From Halosimplex halophilum (lineage in GTDB: Archaea > Halobacteriota > Halobacteria > Halobacteriales > Haloarculaceae), in the NCBI RefSeq assembly GCF_004698125.1, contig NZ_SRHV01000006.1, positions 1-64,000 of the forward strand: 64,000 nt of DNA, written 5' to 3'. The notes under the pieces are model-generated. The model saw nothing but the letters and a program-made list of their open reading frames with translations. It was not told the origin of the DNA and made no database searches. Shown here one piece after another: positions 56,974 to 64,000 of the stretch; the stretch's first letter is position 1; every line of letters starts with the position of its first letter. Position numbers and translations under genes: made by a program.

Positions 56974-57277
56974 TCGTGGACGGTTCGGGCGCTCGCCGGA
57001 TAGCCCGCCGGCTTGCACGCGCCAGCGACGAGGGCCGCGCCGTCCGGCTGTGGGCCCCGGGTCTCCGGCGGTCGGCCCATCGATCGTCTCGCGCCAGCAC
57101 GGTCACAGTGCGACCGGATCCCGCCGGCGAGCCGCGGCCCAGCGTCGCGGGTAAGCCGGCCCTATCGTCCGGCACCGGCTCGGCGGGAATCGCGCGACGG
57201 GCGGGCGAATCGGGCCGATCGATTCCGGCTTGCGTAGGCGCCGTGTTCTTTTCTTGGTGCCTGCGAATGCCTACCCG
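56974..57277. other. Intergenic region
   Basis: About 300 bases. A TTCTTTTCTTGG run near 57247-57258 is the only promoter-like signal, reading toward the Bat-type regulator. No gene is supportable. Confidence 0.35.
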
Positions 57278-57976
57278 ATGAGCACGATCGTCGAGGCGAC
57301 AGTCCCGGCGGACCAGTTCGCGCTCGCGGAGGCGCTGTCGAGGGTCCCGACGACGGAGATCCGCATGGTGCGACTCGTCGCGCACGGGTCGGAGTACGTG
57401 ATGCCGTTCGTCTGGGCCGGCTGCGACGACGCCGCCCGGGTCCGCGACGCGCTGGCCGACGACCCGACCACCGAGTCCGTGACGCTGCTCTCGGAGTTCG
57501 ACGGCGAGGCGCTGTTCAGGGTCGACTGGGCGGCGAAGGTGCGGGTGTTCGTCTCCATCGTCGCCGAGGAGGACGCGACGATCCTCGACGCCTGCGGCCG
57601 CGACGGCACCTGGCACCTCCAGGTCTTCTTCCCCGACCACGAGCTGGTCTCGGCCACCCGCGAGTTCTGCGAGGACTTCGGCATCGACCTGGAGCTCGAA
57701 CGGGTCAACCGCCTCTCGGAGGCCTCGGAGTACGGCCACCTCGGGCTGACCGAGCGGCAGTACGAGACGCTTGTCGACGCCTACGAGGCCGGCTACTACG
57801 AGGTGCCCCGGACCGTCAACCAGGAGGAGCTGGCCGAGCACTTCGACGTGTCCCACCAGGCGCTCTCCGAGCGGCTGCGCCGGGCCCACGAGACGGTCAT
57901 CACGAACGCGCTGTACCACAAGATCCACCGCCGCGACCACGACGTGTCGCCGCGCATCCGCCACGAGGCCGACTGA
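57278..57976 (+). CDS. Bat-type HTH regulator (paralogue 2)
   Basis: 232 residues opening MSTIVEATVPADQFALAEAL, parallel to 47016-47660 along the whole length: VRLVAHGSEYVMPFVWAG, LTERQYETLVDAYEAGYYEVPR and DVSHQALSERLRRAHE. A C-terminal extension (TNALYHKIHRRDHDVSPRIRHEAD) is absent in paralogue 1. The sensor domain has four Cys residues. Target genes are not known. Confidence 0.9.
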   Translation: MSTIVEATVPADQFALAEALSRVPTTEIRMVRLVAHGSEYVMPFVWAGCDDAARVRDALADDPTTESVTLLSEFDGEALFRVDWAAKVRVFVSIVAEEDATILDACGRDGTWHLQVFFPDHELVSATREFCEDFGIDLELERVNRLSEASEYGHLGLTERQYETLVDAYEAGYYEVPRTVNQEELAEHFDVSHQALSERLRRAHETVITNALYHKIHRRDHDVSPRIRHEAD

Positions 57977-58109
57977 CGACGGCGCTTTCCTCCGCACGGT
58001 GTTCACTCTGCCACCGCCGGGGCGTCGGTCGCCCGCTCCGAACCGCGCTCCGTCCCGGCGGCGCAGGGGCCGGGGGAACACCTAATCGGGTCCGGCCCCA
58101 ACCGCGCCC

Positions 58110-58490
58110 ATGGCAAGCGCCATCCCGAAGTCGGGCTCGGCCGTGACCGGCGCGGCGGACGAAGCGACGATCGAACGCGCCCGGGCGGTTGCGACGCTGC
58201 TCGACGAGTCGGTCCGGATCCCGGTGGTGGGCTACCGGGTCGGGCTCGACCCGATCCTGGGGATCGTGCCGTTCTCCGGCGACCTGGTCGCCGCGGTCGC
58301 CTCGCTGTACGTCGTCTACGCCGCCGTCGCGGTCGGCGTCCCGAAGCGGACGGTCGCCGTGATGCTCGGCCGGATCGGCGTCGACCTCGCGGTCGGGTCG
58401 ATCCCCGTCCTCGGCACGCTCGTCGACGCCGCCTGGAAGTCGAACGTGCGAAACGTCGAGGCCATCGAGGCCCACGTCGGCTCGGCCTGA
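58110..58490 (+). CDS. DUF4112 membrane protein
   Basis: 126 residues matching DUF4112: ATLLDESVRIPVVGYRVGLDPILGIVPFSGDLVAAVASLYVVYAAVAVGVPKRTVAVMLGRIGVDLAVGSIPVLGTLVDAAWKSN, quoted here by its ends IPVVGYRVGLDPILG and GSIPVLGTLVDAAWK. Two membrane helices. Unknown function. Confidence 0.9.
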   Translation: MASAIPKSGSAVTGAADEATIERARAVATLLDESVRIPVVGYRVGLDPILGIVPFSGDLVAAVASLYVVYAAVAVGVPKRTVAVMLGRIGVDLAVGSIPVLGTLVDAAWKSNVRNVEAIEAHVGSA

Positions 58491-58556
58491 CGCGGAGCGC
58501 GGGCTGGTCGTCGCCCGTTCCCGGCTTTCCGGATCGCTCGTTCCCCCTCCGACGAG

Positions 58557-59075
58557 TCACGGCTGTCGCGGCCGGCCGGCGCCCCCACCGTGTTCGACGG
58601 GAACGCCGGTTGCCGGCCCGGTATCGACTCGTTCGCCCGTGAGTTGGACCTGCATCGGCACGAGGTGGAGCGACGGCGGGAGGGGGGACGCGCCGGACGC
58701 TCCCGATCGGTCCGGGGGCCGACCGCTGTCGTCCCCGACGGCGACCCGCGTGATGCGGAGCCGCGGCTCCGTCCGCGGACCCGCCCCGGACCGCCGGGAC
58801 CCGGGGTCCGAGACGGAGCCGGAACCGTGGTCGGGGGCGGAGTCTCGGCCCGGCGGCTCCCGCTCCGTGGCGGCGTCGTCCCCGTTCGGCTCCGCCCCTG
58901 CCGTCCCGGTATCGGACTCGTCGCTGTCCTCGGTGTCCTCTCGCTGGTCTTTCGGCAGGAACTGTCCGGTCTCGGGGTCGCGGGGCTGGCCGCCGCTGTC
59001 GTCGTCGGCGTCCGCTTCGGACCGGCCGGCCTCGCGCTCCGCGCCGCGACCGGGGTCGGTGTCGTCGGAACTCAT
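58557..59075 (-). CDS. Disordered acidic protein with GQFLPKDQ motif
   Basis: 172 residues, mostly Asp, Gly, Ser, Pro and Arg, with the short string RDPETGQFLPKDQ near residue 35 that recurs in haloarchaeal proteins. Only the end (LRITRVAVGDDSG...LHLVPMQVQLTGE) has strand-like sequence. ATG 59075 gives MSSDDTDP, a typical haloarchaeal start. Function unknown. Confidence 0.55.
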   Translation of the reverse strand: MSSDDTDPGRGAEREAGRSEADADDDSGGQPRDPETGQFLPKDQREDTEDSDESDTGTAGAEPNGDDAATEREPPGRDSAPDHGSGSVSDPGSRRSGAGPRTEPRLRITRVAVGDDSGRPPDRSGASGASPLPPSLHLVPMQVQLTGERVDTGPATGVPVEHGGGAGRPRQP

Positions 59076-59267
59076 GGGTGAGCGCCAGCCGTGAAGCGCG
59101 CTGACACGGATCGGTTGCCCGCCGTGACGCATAAAATAGCGTGACGATTCGACCGGTTTGTCGGCCCCTACCGGATGCGTTCGGTGTCGGCGTCCGCACA
59201 GCGCCGCCGAGCGGTCGGAACCCTAGCGGTCGGGGTCGACGGGTGGTCGGGGTCGAGGACGGTCGGC

Positions 59268-59504
59268 TCAGCGCCGGCCGGGACACTCCTCGGGGAGGTC
59301 GTCTCTCGTGAGCCGCTCGGCGCCGCAGACGACACAGCGGTAGTACGACTCCCGGTAGCCGCGCTGGTCTTCGAACCCGCGGTGTGACTCGGGGTGGCGG
59401 CCGGGGACCCACTCGGTCTTGTCGATGACGAGGTGGGGGCCGACCGGCTCGGCGTCGGGGTAGGACGGTGCGACGGATCTGACCGCGTTGTTGTGGGTGC
59501 TCAT
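59268..59504 (-). CDS. Small CxxC zinc-finger-like protein
   Basis: 78 residues ending in YYRCVVCGAERLTRDDLPEECPGRR: one CxxC pair and a third Cys, an incomplete zinc ribbon. The N-terminus (VGPHLVIDKTEWVPGRHPESH) adds two His that could complete the site. Single gene; role unknown. Confidence 0.68.
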   Translation of the reverse strand: MSTHNNAVRSVAPSYPDAEPVGPHLVIDKTEWVPGRHPESHRGFEDQRGYRESYYRCVVCGAERLTRDDLPEECPGRR

Positions 59505-59785
59505 GTTTCTCGATCCCACGGTGGACGCCGGCGGACCGCCGATCTCGGGGGCGGTCGCCGGTCGAGGTCCCTAGGGGATCGACCGGTATAAGCAACTCCC
59601 CTGGCAGGGTCCTGACCTGTCGCCGTCCGTTGGTTTCGACCGCGTACTCGCCGGTAAGCAGGGCCGGATCGATCCGTCGGGTGCGGGTCCGAGAGGGGGC
59701 GGCCTGCGGACGGTCTTCGGGGTTTATTGACCGGCCGGGCGGACGGGTTCCCGTCGGCCGGCGAGCGTCCGCGCCGACGATCACT

Positions 59786-60682
59786 ATGTCACCGAATCAG
59801 GGCCGCGACCCGTCAGACCCGCGGGCACGACAGCAGCGAGGCAGCGCACAGCGACCGCCGCAGTTCACCCAGGGCTTCCCGCTCGGACAACCGCCCCAGC
59901 GATCCCAACAGCCCCAGCAACCGCAGTCCCACCAGCAGCCCCAGCAACCGCAGTCCCATCAGCAGTCCCAGCAACCGCAGTCACCCCAGCGGCCTCAGCA
60001 GTCGGGGAGCCAACAGCCGCCGGGGCCGGAGTACGGGGCCCGGCAGGGCCCACCATCACAGGGGAGCCGGCCCCAGTCGGGACAGCCCCAGCAGGGCGCA
60101 CCGCCTCAGCAGGCTGCTCCACCTCGGCAACCCGCGGCGTCCCAGCAGGCCGCCGCTTCCCGGGGGACGGCCGGGACACAGCCGGGGACACCCCAGCGCC
60201 AGCCCCAGTCCCAGCCGCAGTCTCGCCCCCGGGCCCGGCCGGGGCGACCGCTCCTCAGGCCGGTCACTGTCGACGACGTGGTCGCCGAGGACGTGGTCAC
60301 CGTCGAGCGCGACACGCCGGTCCGGACCGCGGTCTCGGAGATGGGCGAACGCGACGTGGGGTCGGTCGTCGTCGTCGACGAGGGGCGACCGGTCGGAGTC
60401 GTCACCGACCGCTCGGTCGCGCTCGCGCTGGCGGAGACGCCGGACGTCGCCGACCGGTCGGCCGAGGAGCTGACCGACGGCGACCCGATCACCGTCGACA
60501 CCTCGACGACCATCTTCGAGGCGCTGCAGCTGATGAGCGACGAGGGAATCCGCCGGCTCCCGGTCGTCGACGACGACGGCCGGCTCCAGGGGATCGTCAC
60601 GCTCGACGACGCGCTGGTCCTGTTGACGGGCGAACTCGACAAGCTCGCGACCACGGTGAGAGAACAGTCGCCCCGGATCTGA
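59786..60682 (+). CDS. Gln/Pro-rich protein with C-terminal CBS pair
   Basis: 298 residues. Residues 1-150 are low complexity, with QPQSHQQPQQPQSHQQSQQP-like runs, then GQPQQG... . Residues 155-298 form a CBS pair (VDDVVAEDVVTVERDTPVRTAVSEMGERDVGSVVVVDEG...DEGIRRLPVVDDDGRLQGIVTLDDALVLL). CBS pairs sense nucleotides. The Q-rich head resembles those of 39035 and 49171. The ATG at 59786 is chosen since the upstream ORF is Arg-rich. Confidence 0.82.
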   Translation: MSPNQGRDPSDPRARQQRGSAQRPPQFTQGFPLGQPPQRSQQPQQPQSHQQPQQPQSHQQSQQPQSPQRPQQSGSQQPPGPEYGARQGPPSQGSRPQSGQPQQGAPPQQAAPPRQPAASQQAAASRGTAGTQPGTPQRQPQSQPQSRPRARPGRPLLRPVTVDDVVAEDVVTVERDTPVRTAVSEMGERDVGSVVVVDEGRPVGVVTDRSVALALAETPDVADRSAEELTDGDPITVDTSTTIFEALQLMSDEGIRRLPVVDDDGRLQGIVTLDDALVLLTGELDKLATTVREQSPRI

Positions 60683-60731
60683 GGCGGGGCGACCGAAGCC
60701 GTTTTACGCGTCGATTCGAAAGCCGCCCTTA

Positions 60732-60974
60732 ATGGCCGCGCGAGAGCAGCCGTCGTTCCGGCAGATGTGCCACGAGACGCCGTTCCGGACCGCGCTTTTC
60801 ACCTTCGGACCGCTCGTCGTCGGCGCGGCGCAGGTGGCGAACGCGCTCGTCCACGGGTCGTATCTTCCCCTGCTCGCCGCCGTCGCGGCGGCCACGGTCG
60901 TCTACTCCGCCCTCGTGACGCGCTACCGGCTCGCGACGTTCCGCCGGCGGACCCTGACGCGGGCCGCCGAGTAA
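60732..60974 (+). CDS. Small membrane protein
   Basis: 80 residues with two hydrophobic helices (ALFTFGPLVVGAAQVANALV and LPLLAAVAAATVVYSALVT) and a basic tail (RYRLATFRRRTLTRAAE). Single gene; convergent with the next membrane protein. No family named. Confidence 0.65.
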   Translation: MAAREQPSFRQMCHETPFRTALFTFGPLVVGAAQVANALVHGSYLPLLAAVAAATVVYSALVTRYRLATFRRRTLTRAAE

Positions 60975-60980
60975 CCCCCG

Positions 60981-61202
60981 TCACAGCACGAGCGAGGCGA
61001 CCGCCAGCACGAGGAAGATGAGCACCAGCCACTTCGCGATCTCCATGCTCAGCCCCGCGACGCCGCGGGCGCCCAGGACCGCCGCCACGATGGCGAGCAG
61101 GAAGAACGCGATGGCCAGCGTGATGAAGTTCCCCGTGAAGAACTGCAAGGGGATCGTCCCGATTCCGACTGCCGTGGCGCCGACCGCAGTGAGTCCGTAC
61201 AT
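60981..61202 (-). CDS. DUF1328 small membrane protein
   Basis: 73 residues: [57 protein letters not shown], read by its ends [19 protein letters not shown] and [16 protein letters not shown], fits DUF1328, a two-helix family often induced by stress. A TATA-like CTTATATCG near 61248 is about 45 bases upstream. Confidence 0.85.
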   Translation of the reverse strand: MYGLTAVGATAVGIGTIPLQFFTGNFITLAIAFFLLAIVAAVLGARGVAGLSMEIAKWLVLIFLVLAVASLVL

Positions 61203-61593
61203 GGGTCTTCACCTCGGGCTACTCGCGTCGCCCTCTTTGTAATAGAGCTTATATCGAACATAACGGCGTGTTATCGGGCTGAGGGGTCGATATCCGGGTA
61301 ACTCCTCCCCGGACCGTTCCCGCGCGTCGACACCCGACCGTATCCCAGCTACACCGACCGCTCAGACCCGGTGTCGTATTCAGAATCGAACGACGAATAC
61401 GCCTGTTACGAGTTAGTATCAGAAACGAAGCTGGTAACTAAATACATAAAAACGCGCACACAGACGTAACGAACCGTACTTTCGATATTCGATACCTGTG
61501 TTCGAATAATTACAGCAGTCCGAGCGGAAACGCAACACTATTACGTTCACCTTTCGGAGAGTACGCCGACGCTACCGAACCGATGAGGGGACA
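61203..61593. other. AT-rich intergenic region with two promoters
   Basis: About 390 bases between the DUF1328 and TraB-like genes. It contains a CTTATATCG box and an ATAAC-GGCGT-GTTAT inverted repeat near 61260 on the left, and AT-rich stretches (CTAAATACATAAAAA near 61438, CGAATAATTACAG near 61503) on the right. No gene seen. Confidence 0.45.
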
Positions 61594-62301
61594 ATGACCG
61601 ACGACGCGTCCGGGGACCCGCGACTGGGATCGGCGTATCAGACGACGCTCGAGGAGGGGGTGACGCTGGTCGGCGTGGTCCACGACCACCCCGCGAGCGT
61701 GGCGCGGGTGAGCGGGGTCGTGGAGCGGCGCCGCCCCGACGTGCTCGCGCTCGAACTCCCGCCGCTGGCGGTCGGGCTGTACGAGGCCCACGCGGCCGGC
61801 GGGACCGACCCGCTGGCCTTCGGCGGGGAGATGAGCGCTGCGATCGCGGCCGCGGAGACCGACCGGGTGGTCGGGATCGACGGCCCCTCGCGCCGGTTCT
61901 GCCGGCAGCTCGCGGCGCGGTTCGCGCGGGAGCGTCCCGCAGCGGGGACGGTCGCCCGCTCGCTCAGGGGCGTCGCGTCGGTGACGCGGACGGCGGTCGC
62001 CTGCCGGGTCGCGGCCGCCGTCGCGCGCCGGACGCCGCTGTCGCCGACCGTCGGCTCCCGGACGGAGTACGACATCACCGCCGCGGACCCCCCCGAGCGA
62101 CAGGCCGAGGACGAACGTCGCCAGGCCGGGGCGGCGACGGCCGTCCTCGACGCTTTCGAGAAACCGCCCGCCTCGCGGATCCGCTCGGAGACGCGCGAGG
62201 CGCACATGGCCGACCGGATCCGGGCGCTCCGGCGGGAGGGCGAGGTGGTCGCCGTCGTCGGCCTCGGCCACTTCGACCCGCTCGTCGAGCGGCTGGGTTA
62301 G
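61594..62301 (+). CDS. TraB/PrgY-like domain protein
   Basis: 235 residues. The TraB/GumN-type fold begins VTLVGVVHDHPASVARVSGVVERRRPDVLALELPPLAVG and ends VVAVVGLGHFDPLVERL, the conserved G-x-x-H/D-P and GLGHF motifs. The middle has REAHMADRIRALRREGEV, also typical. Relatives cleave or shed peptides; the archaeal role is unknown. Its stop overlaps the convergent SOUL gene by four bases. Confidence 0.8.
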   Translation: MTDDASGDPRLGSAYQTTLEEGVTLVGVVHDHPASVARVSGVVERRRPDVLALELPPLAVGLYEAHAAGGTDPLAFGGEMSAAIAAAETDRVVGIDGPSRRFCRQLAARFARERPAAGTVARSLRGVASVTRTAVACRVAAAVARRTPLSPTVGSRTEYDITAADPPERQAEDERRQAGAATAVLDAFEKPPASRIRSETREAHMADRIRALRREGEVVAVVGLGHFDPLVERLG

Positions 62302-62966
62302 TCGGCGTCGACGACGACCGCGACCTCGTTACGCCGGAGCATCGGGAGCGCGCCGGGACCGTCGTAGCCCATGAAGAAGGGGTCGCCCGAGACCGGGACG
62401 CCGGCCCGCTCCAGCGTCGCAGTGAGCCGGTCGGCCTCGCGGGCGACCCGCTCGTCCGTGGGTCGCCAGCGGAACCGCCGGACCGCCAGCGTCCGCTCGG
62501 GGACGGCGACCAGTTCCACCGCGTCGGCGGTCGGCAGCGGCGCGGACTCGTAGTCGTACTCGGCGGGGAGGAAAAACGCCATCCGGACGCCCGCCTCGGT
62601 CCGCACCGCTTCGACGGGCGCGGTCACGGAGATGGTCCGGCCACCGCTCCGCCCGACCGCCCGTGGCCCCGTGTCCGTAGAGGCCTCGGGGTCGGCCACT
62701 TCGACCGGCGCGGCCATCGCGATCTCCGCGTCGCCCTCGTTCTCGCCCGAGATGTACCCGAACAGCCGCCGGAACGCGTCGCTCCGCGAGGGCGCGACCG
62801 TCTCGACCGCGACCGCGGCCGGATAGCGCCGGAGTTCCACGTCGTCGACGCTGGCGACCGTCGTGTATGGGACGGTGTCCGTCACCGACCGCTGGTAGAG
62901 CGTCCAGGCGCCCGCCGCGGCGGCGAGCCCGGCCAGACCGCCCGCGACCGTTCGTAGTCGAACCAT
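62298..62966 (-). CDS. SOUL-family heme-binding protein
   Basis: 222 residues with an N-terminal membrane or signal helix (LRTVAGGLAGLAAAAGAWTLYQRSV) then the SOUL fold: YTTVASVDDVELRRYPAAVAVET, FGYISGENEGDAEIAMAAPVE, ISVTAPVEAVRT...MAFFLPAEYDY and a final FMGYDGPGALPMLRRNEVAV. SOUL proteins bind heme. Likely membrane attached. ATG 62966. Confidence 0.9.
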   Translation of the reverse strand: MVRLRTVAGGLAGLAAAAGAWTLYQRSVTDTVPYTTVASVDDVELRRYPAAVAVETVAPSRSDAFRRLFGYISGENEGDAEIAMAAPVEVADPEASTDTGPRAVGRSGGRTISVTAPVEAVRTEAGVRMAFFLPAEYDYESAPLPTADAVELVAVPERTLAVRRFRWRPTDERVAREADRLTATLERAGVPVSGDPFFMGYDGPGALPMLRRNEVAVVVDAD

Positions 62967-63065
62967 GCACCGCGTACGGTGCACGCCGGGATAACCGCGC
63001 CGCTGGGGCCTGCAAGGTGAGGAAGCGGGCCAACCTTTAGGGCGCGGTCGGCCGTCCCGGCGGGT

Positions 63066-63935
63066 ATGGTGCTCGATACCCACACGCACGCCTGGGGGCC
63101 GCCGAGCGAGGCCCACCCGTGGGTCAACGCGGCGCTGGTGGACGACGTCGACGGGTTCGACACCCACACGGTCTACACGGCCGACCGACTCCTCGGCGAC
63201 ATGGACCGGACCGGGATCGACGAGGCGGTCGTCGTCGGCTACCCCCTCCCCGAGTGGACGGACAACTACTACACTCGCCGGGTCGTCGCCGACAGCGACC
63301 GGCTGTACGGGGTCGTGATGGTCGACCCCTTCGCCGAGGGCGCGGCCGACCACCTGCGCGAGTGCATGGCCGTCGACGGCGTCGTCGGCGTCCGCCTCGG
63401 GGCGGCCTGTCCCTACGACCGCATGTGGGAGACGTTCGACCCCGAGGCGACGTGGCTGCGCGACGCCGTCGAGGAGCGGGCCTTCTGGGAGGCCGCGGTC
63501 GAGACGGACGCGGCCGTCCAGATCCTCTGCAACCACCGCCAGCTCGACCAGGCGCTCGAACTGGTCGAGGCCTACCCCGGGCTGACCTACCTCTTCGACC
63601 ACTTCGCCCGCGCCGGCCCGGCGACGCCGACCGACGAGGGGTCGTTCGCCCGCTTCGCCGACCTCGCCGAGTACGACGGCGTCGCGGTGAAAGTCTCCGA
63701 GACGCCCCACGTCTCGGACGCGGCGTTCCCCTACGCGGACGTGCACGACCACGTCCGGTGGCTCGTAGCGGAGTTCGGCCGCGAGCGGGTGATCTGGGGC
63801 TCGGACTACCCGAACGTCAGCGACGTGGCGACCTACGGCGAGAGCCTCCGCTGGCTGGACCGCGTCGACGGCCTCTCCGAAGCGGACCGGACCTGGCTCG
63901 CCGGCCGGTCGTTCCGCCGGCACGTCCTCCAGTGA
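63066..63935 (+). CDS. Amidohydrolase-2 family metal-dependent hydrolase
   Basis: 289 residues. MVLDTHTHAWG gives the HxH metal ligands at residues 6-8; TYLFDHFARAGP and VIWGSDYPNVSD supply later ligands (His and the catalytic Asp). This is the PF04909 pattern, which decarboxylates or hydrolyses small carboxylates. The substrate cannot be told. Single gene near the right window edge; nothing is seen after it. Confidence 0.92.
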   Translation: MVLDTHTHAWGPPSEAHPWVNAALVDDVDGFDTHTVYTADRLLGDMDRTGIDEAVVVGYPLPEWTDNYYTRRVVADSDRLYGVVMVDPFAEGAADHLRECMAVDGVVGVRLGAACPYDRMWETFDPEATWLRDAVEERAFWEAAVETDAAVQILCNHRQLDQALELVEAYPGLTYLFDHFARAGPATPTDEGSFARFADLAEYDGVAVKVSETPHVSDAAFPYADVHDHVRWLVAEFGRERVIWGSDYPNVSDVATYGESLRWLDRVDGLSEADRTWLAGRSFRRHVLQ

Positions 63936-64000
63936 ACGGCTGGCCGGGACCGGCATGTACTGCCTCGGCCCCGACGACTGGCGTCCCGGTTCACCCGCAA

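Overview
The window is about 64 kb of a haloarchaeal chromosome. It has very high GC, acidic proteomes, leaderless or short-leader promoters, Bat-type HTH regulators, HalOD1 proteins, a ba3-type oxidase, an Orc1/Cdc6 gene with ORB repeats, and many small families known only from haloarchaea (DUF7512, DUF7130, DUF7344, DUF6788, DUF7535). Family or genus cannot be fixed from the sequence alone; the gene set would suit the Haloarculaceae. I see no rRNA, tRNA, CRISPR array or intact insertion sequence.

Region 1 (1-17.4 kb) is a sulfur-handling and respiratory island. It opens with thioredoxin reductase and thioredoxin, a Cys-rich HTH regulator, and a TauE/SafE exporter coupled to a 49-aa membrane protein. 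A metal (probably copper) loading set follows: a small membrane protein, a COG2836-like transporter and a CcoI/FixI-like P-type ATPase. Then come a rhodanese and a ba3-type oxidase (small subunit, CoxB, CoxA), a Bat-type regulator, and Sco/TlpA/CcdA assembly genes. The island ends with a PiT-family permease, a split YeeE/YedE transporter and a rhodanese-MBL (persulfide dioxygenase-like) operon, divergent from tusA-dsrE2. Two candidate regulatory motifs tie these genes together. One is a TTGTC-N4-GACAA palindrome at a nearly constant 37-39 bp before three start codons of the oxidase and assembly genes. The other is a CACAATA motif next to the sulfur genes.

Region 2 (17.4-28 kb) holds a CinA-like amidase, a dipeptide-type ABC transporter with divergent permeases and no visible binding protein, a membrane-anchored TRAM protein, a gene-poor stretch, and a chromosomal replication origin. 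The origin has orc1/cdc6, seven ORB repeats, G-strings, an AT-rich unwinding region and two tandem repeat arrays. Two copies of a long inverted repeat (TCTTATGTAACA...TGTTACATAAGA) bracket this 10.4-kb region; one copy abuts a DUF6788 gene.

Region 3 (28-64 kb) is a stress and envelope region of mostly single genes: a Csp-like copper protein, a SPW-repeat protein, an FAD/Rieske oxidoreductase, a BrkB/YihY protein, a Na+/H+ antiporter, dodecin, a stand-alone NuoCD, three PRC-barrel-like proteins, a CmpX-type channel, a TIGR02587/TIGR02588-like pair, GNAT, SWIM and rubredoxin-like zinc proteins, two paralogous Bat-type regulators, two HalOD1 proteins, a Dps, an F420-dependent oxidoreductase, a cysteine-free family-4-like uracil-DNA glycosylase, CBS proteins, a SOUL heme-binding protein and an amidohydrolase. 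Q- and P-rich low-complexity proteins recur here.
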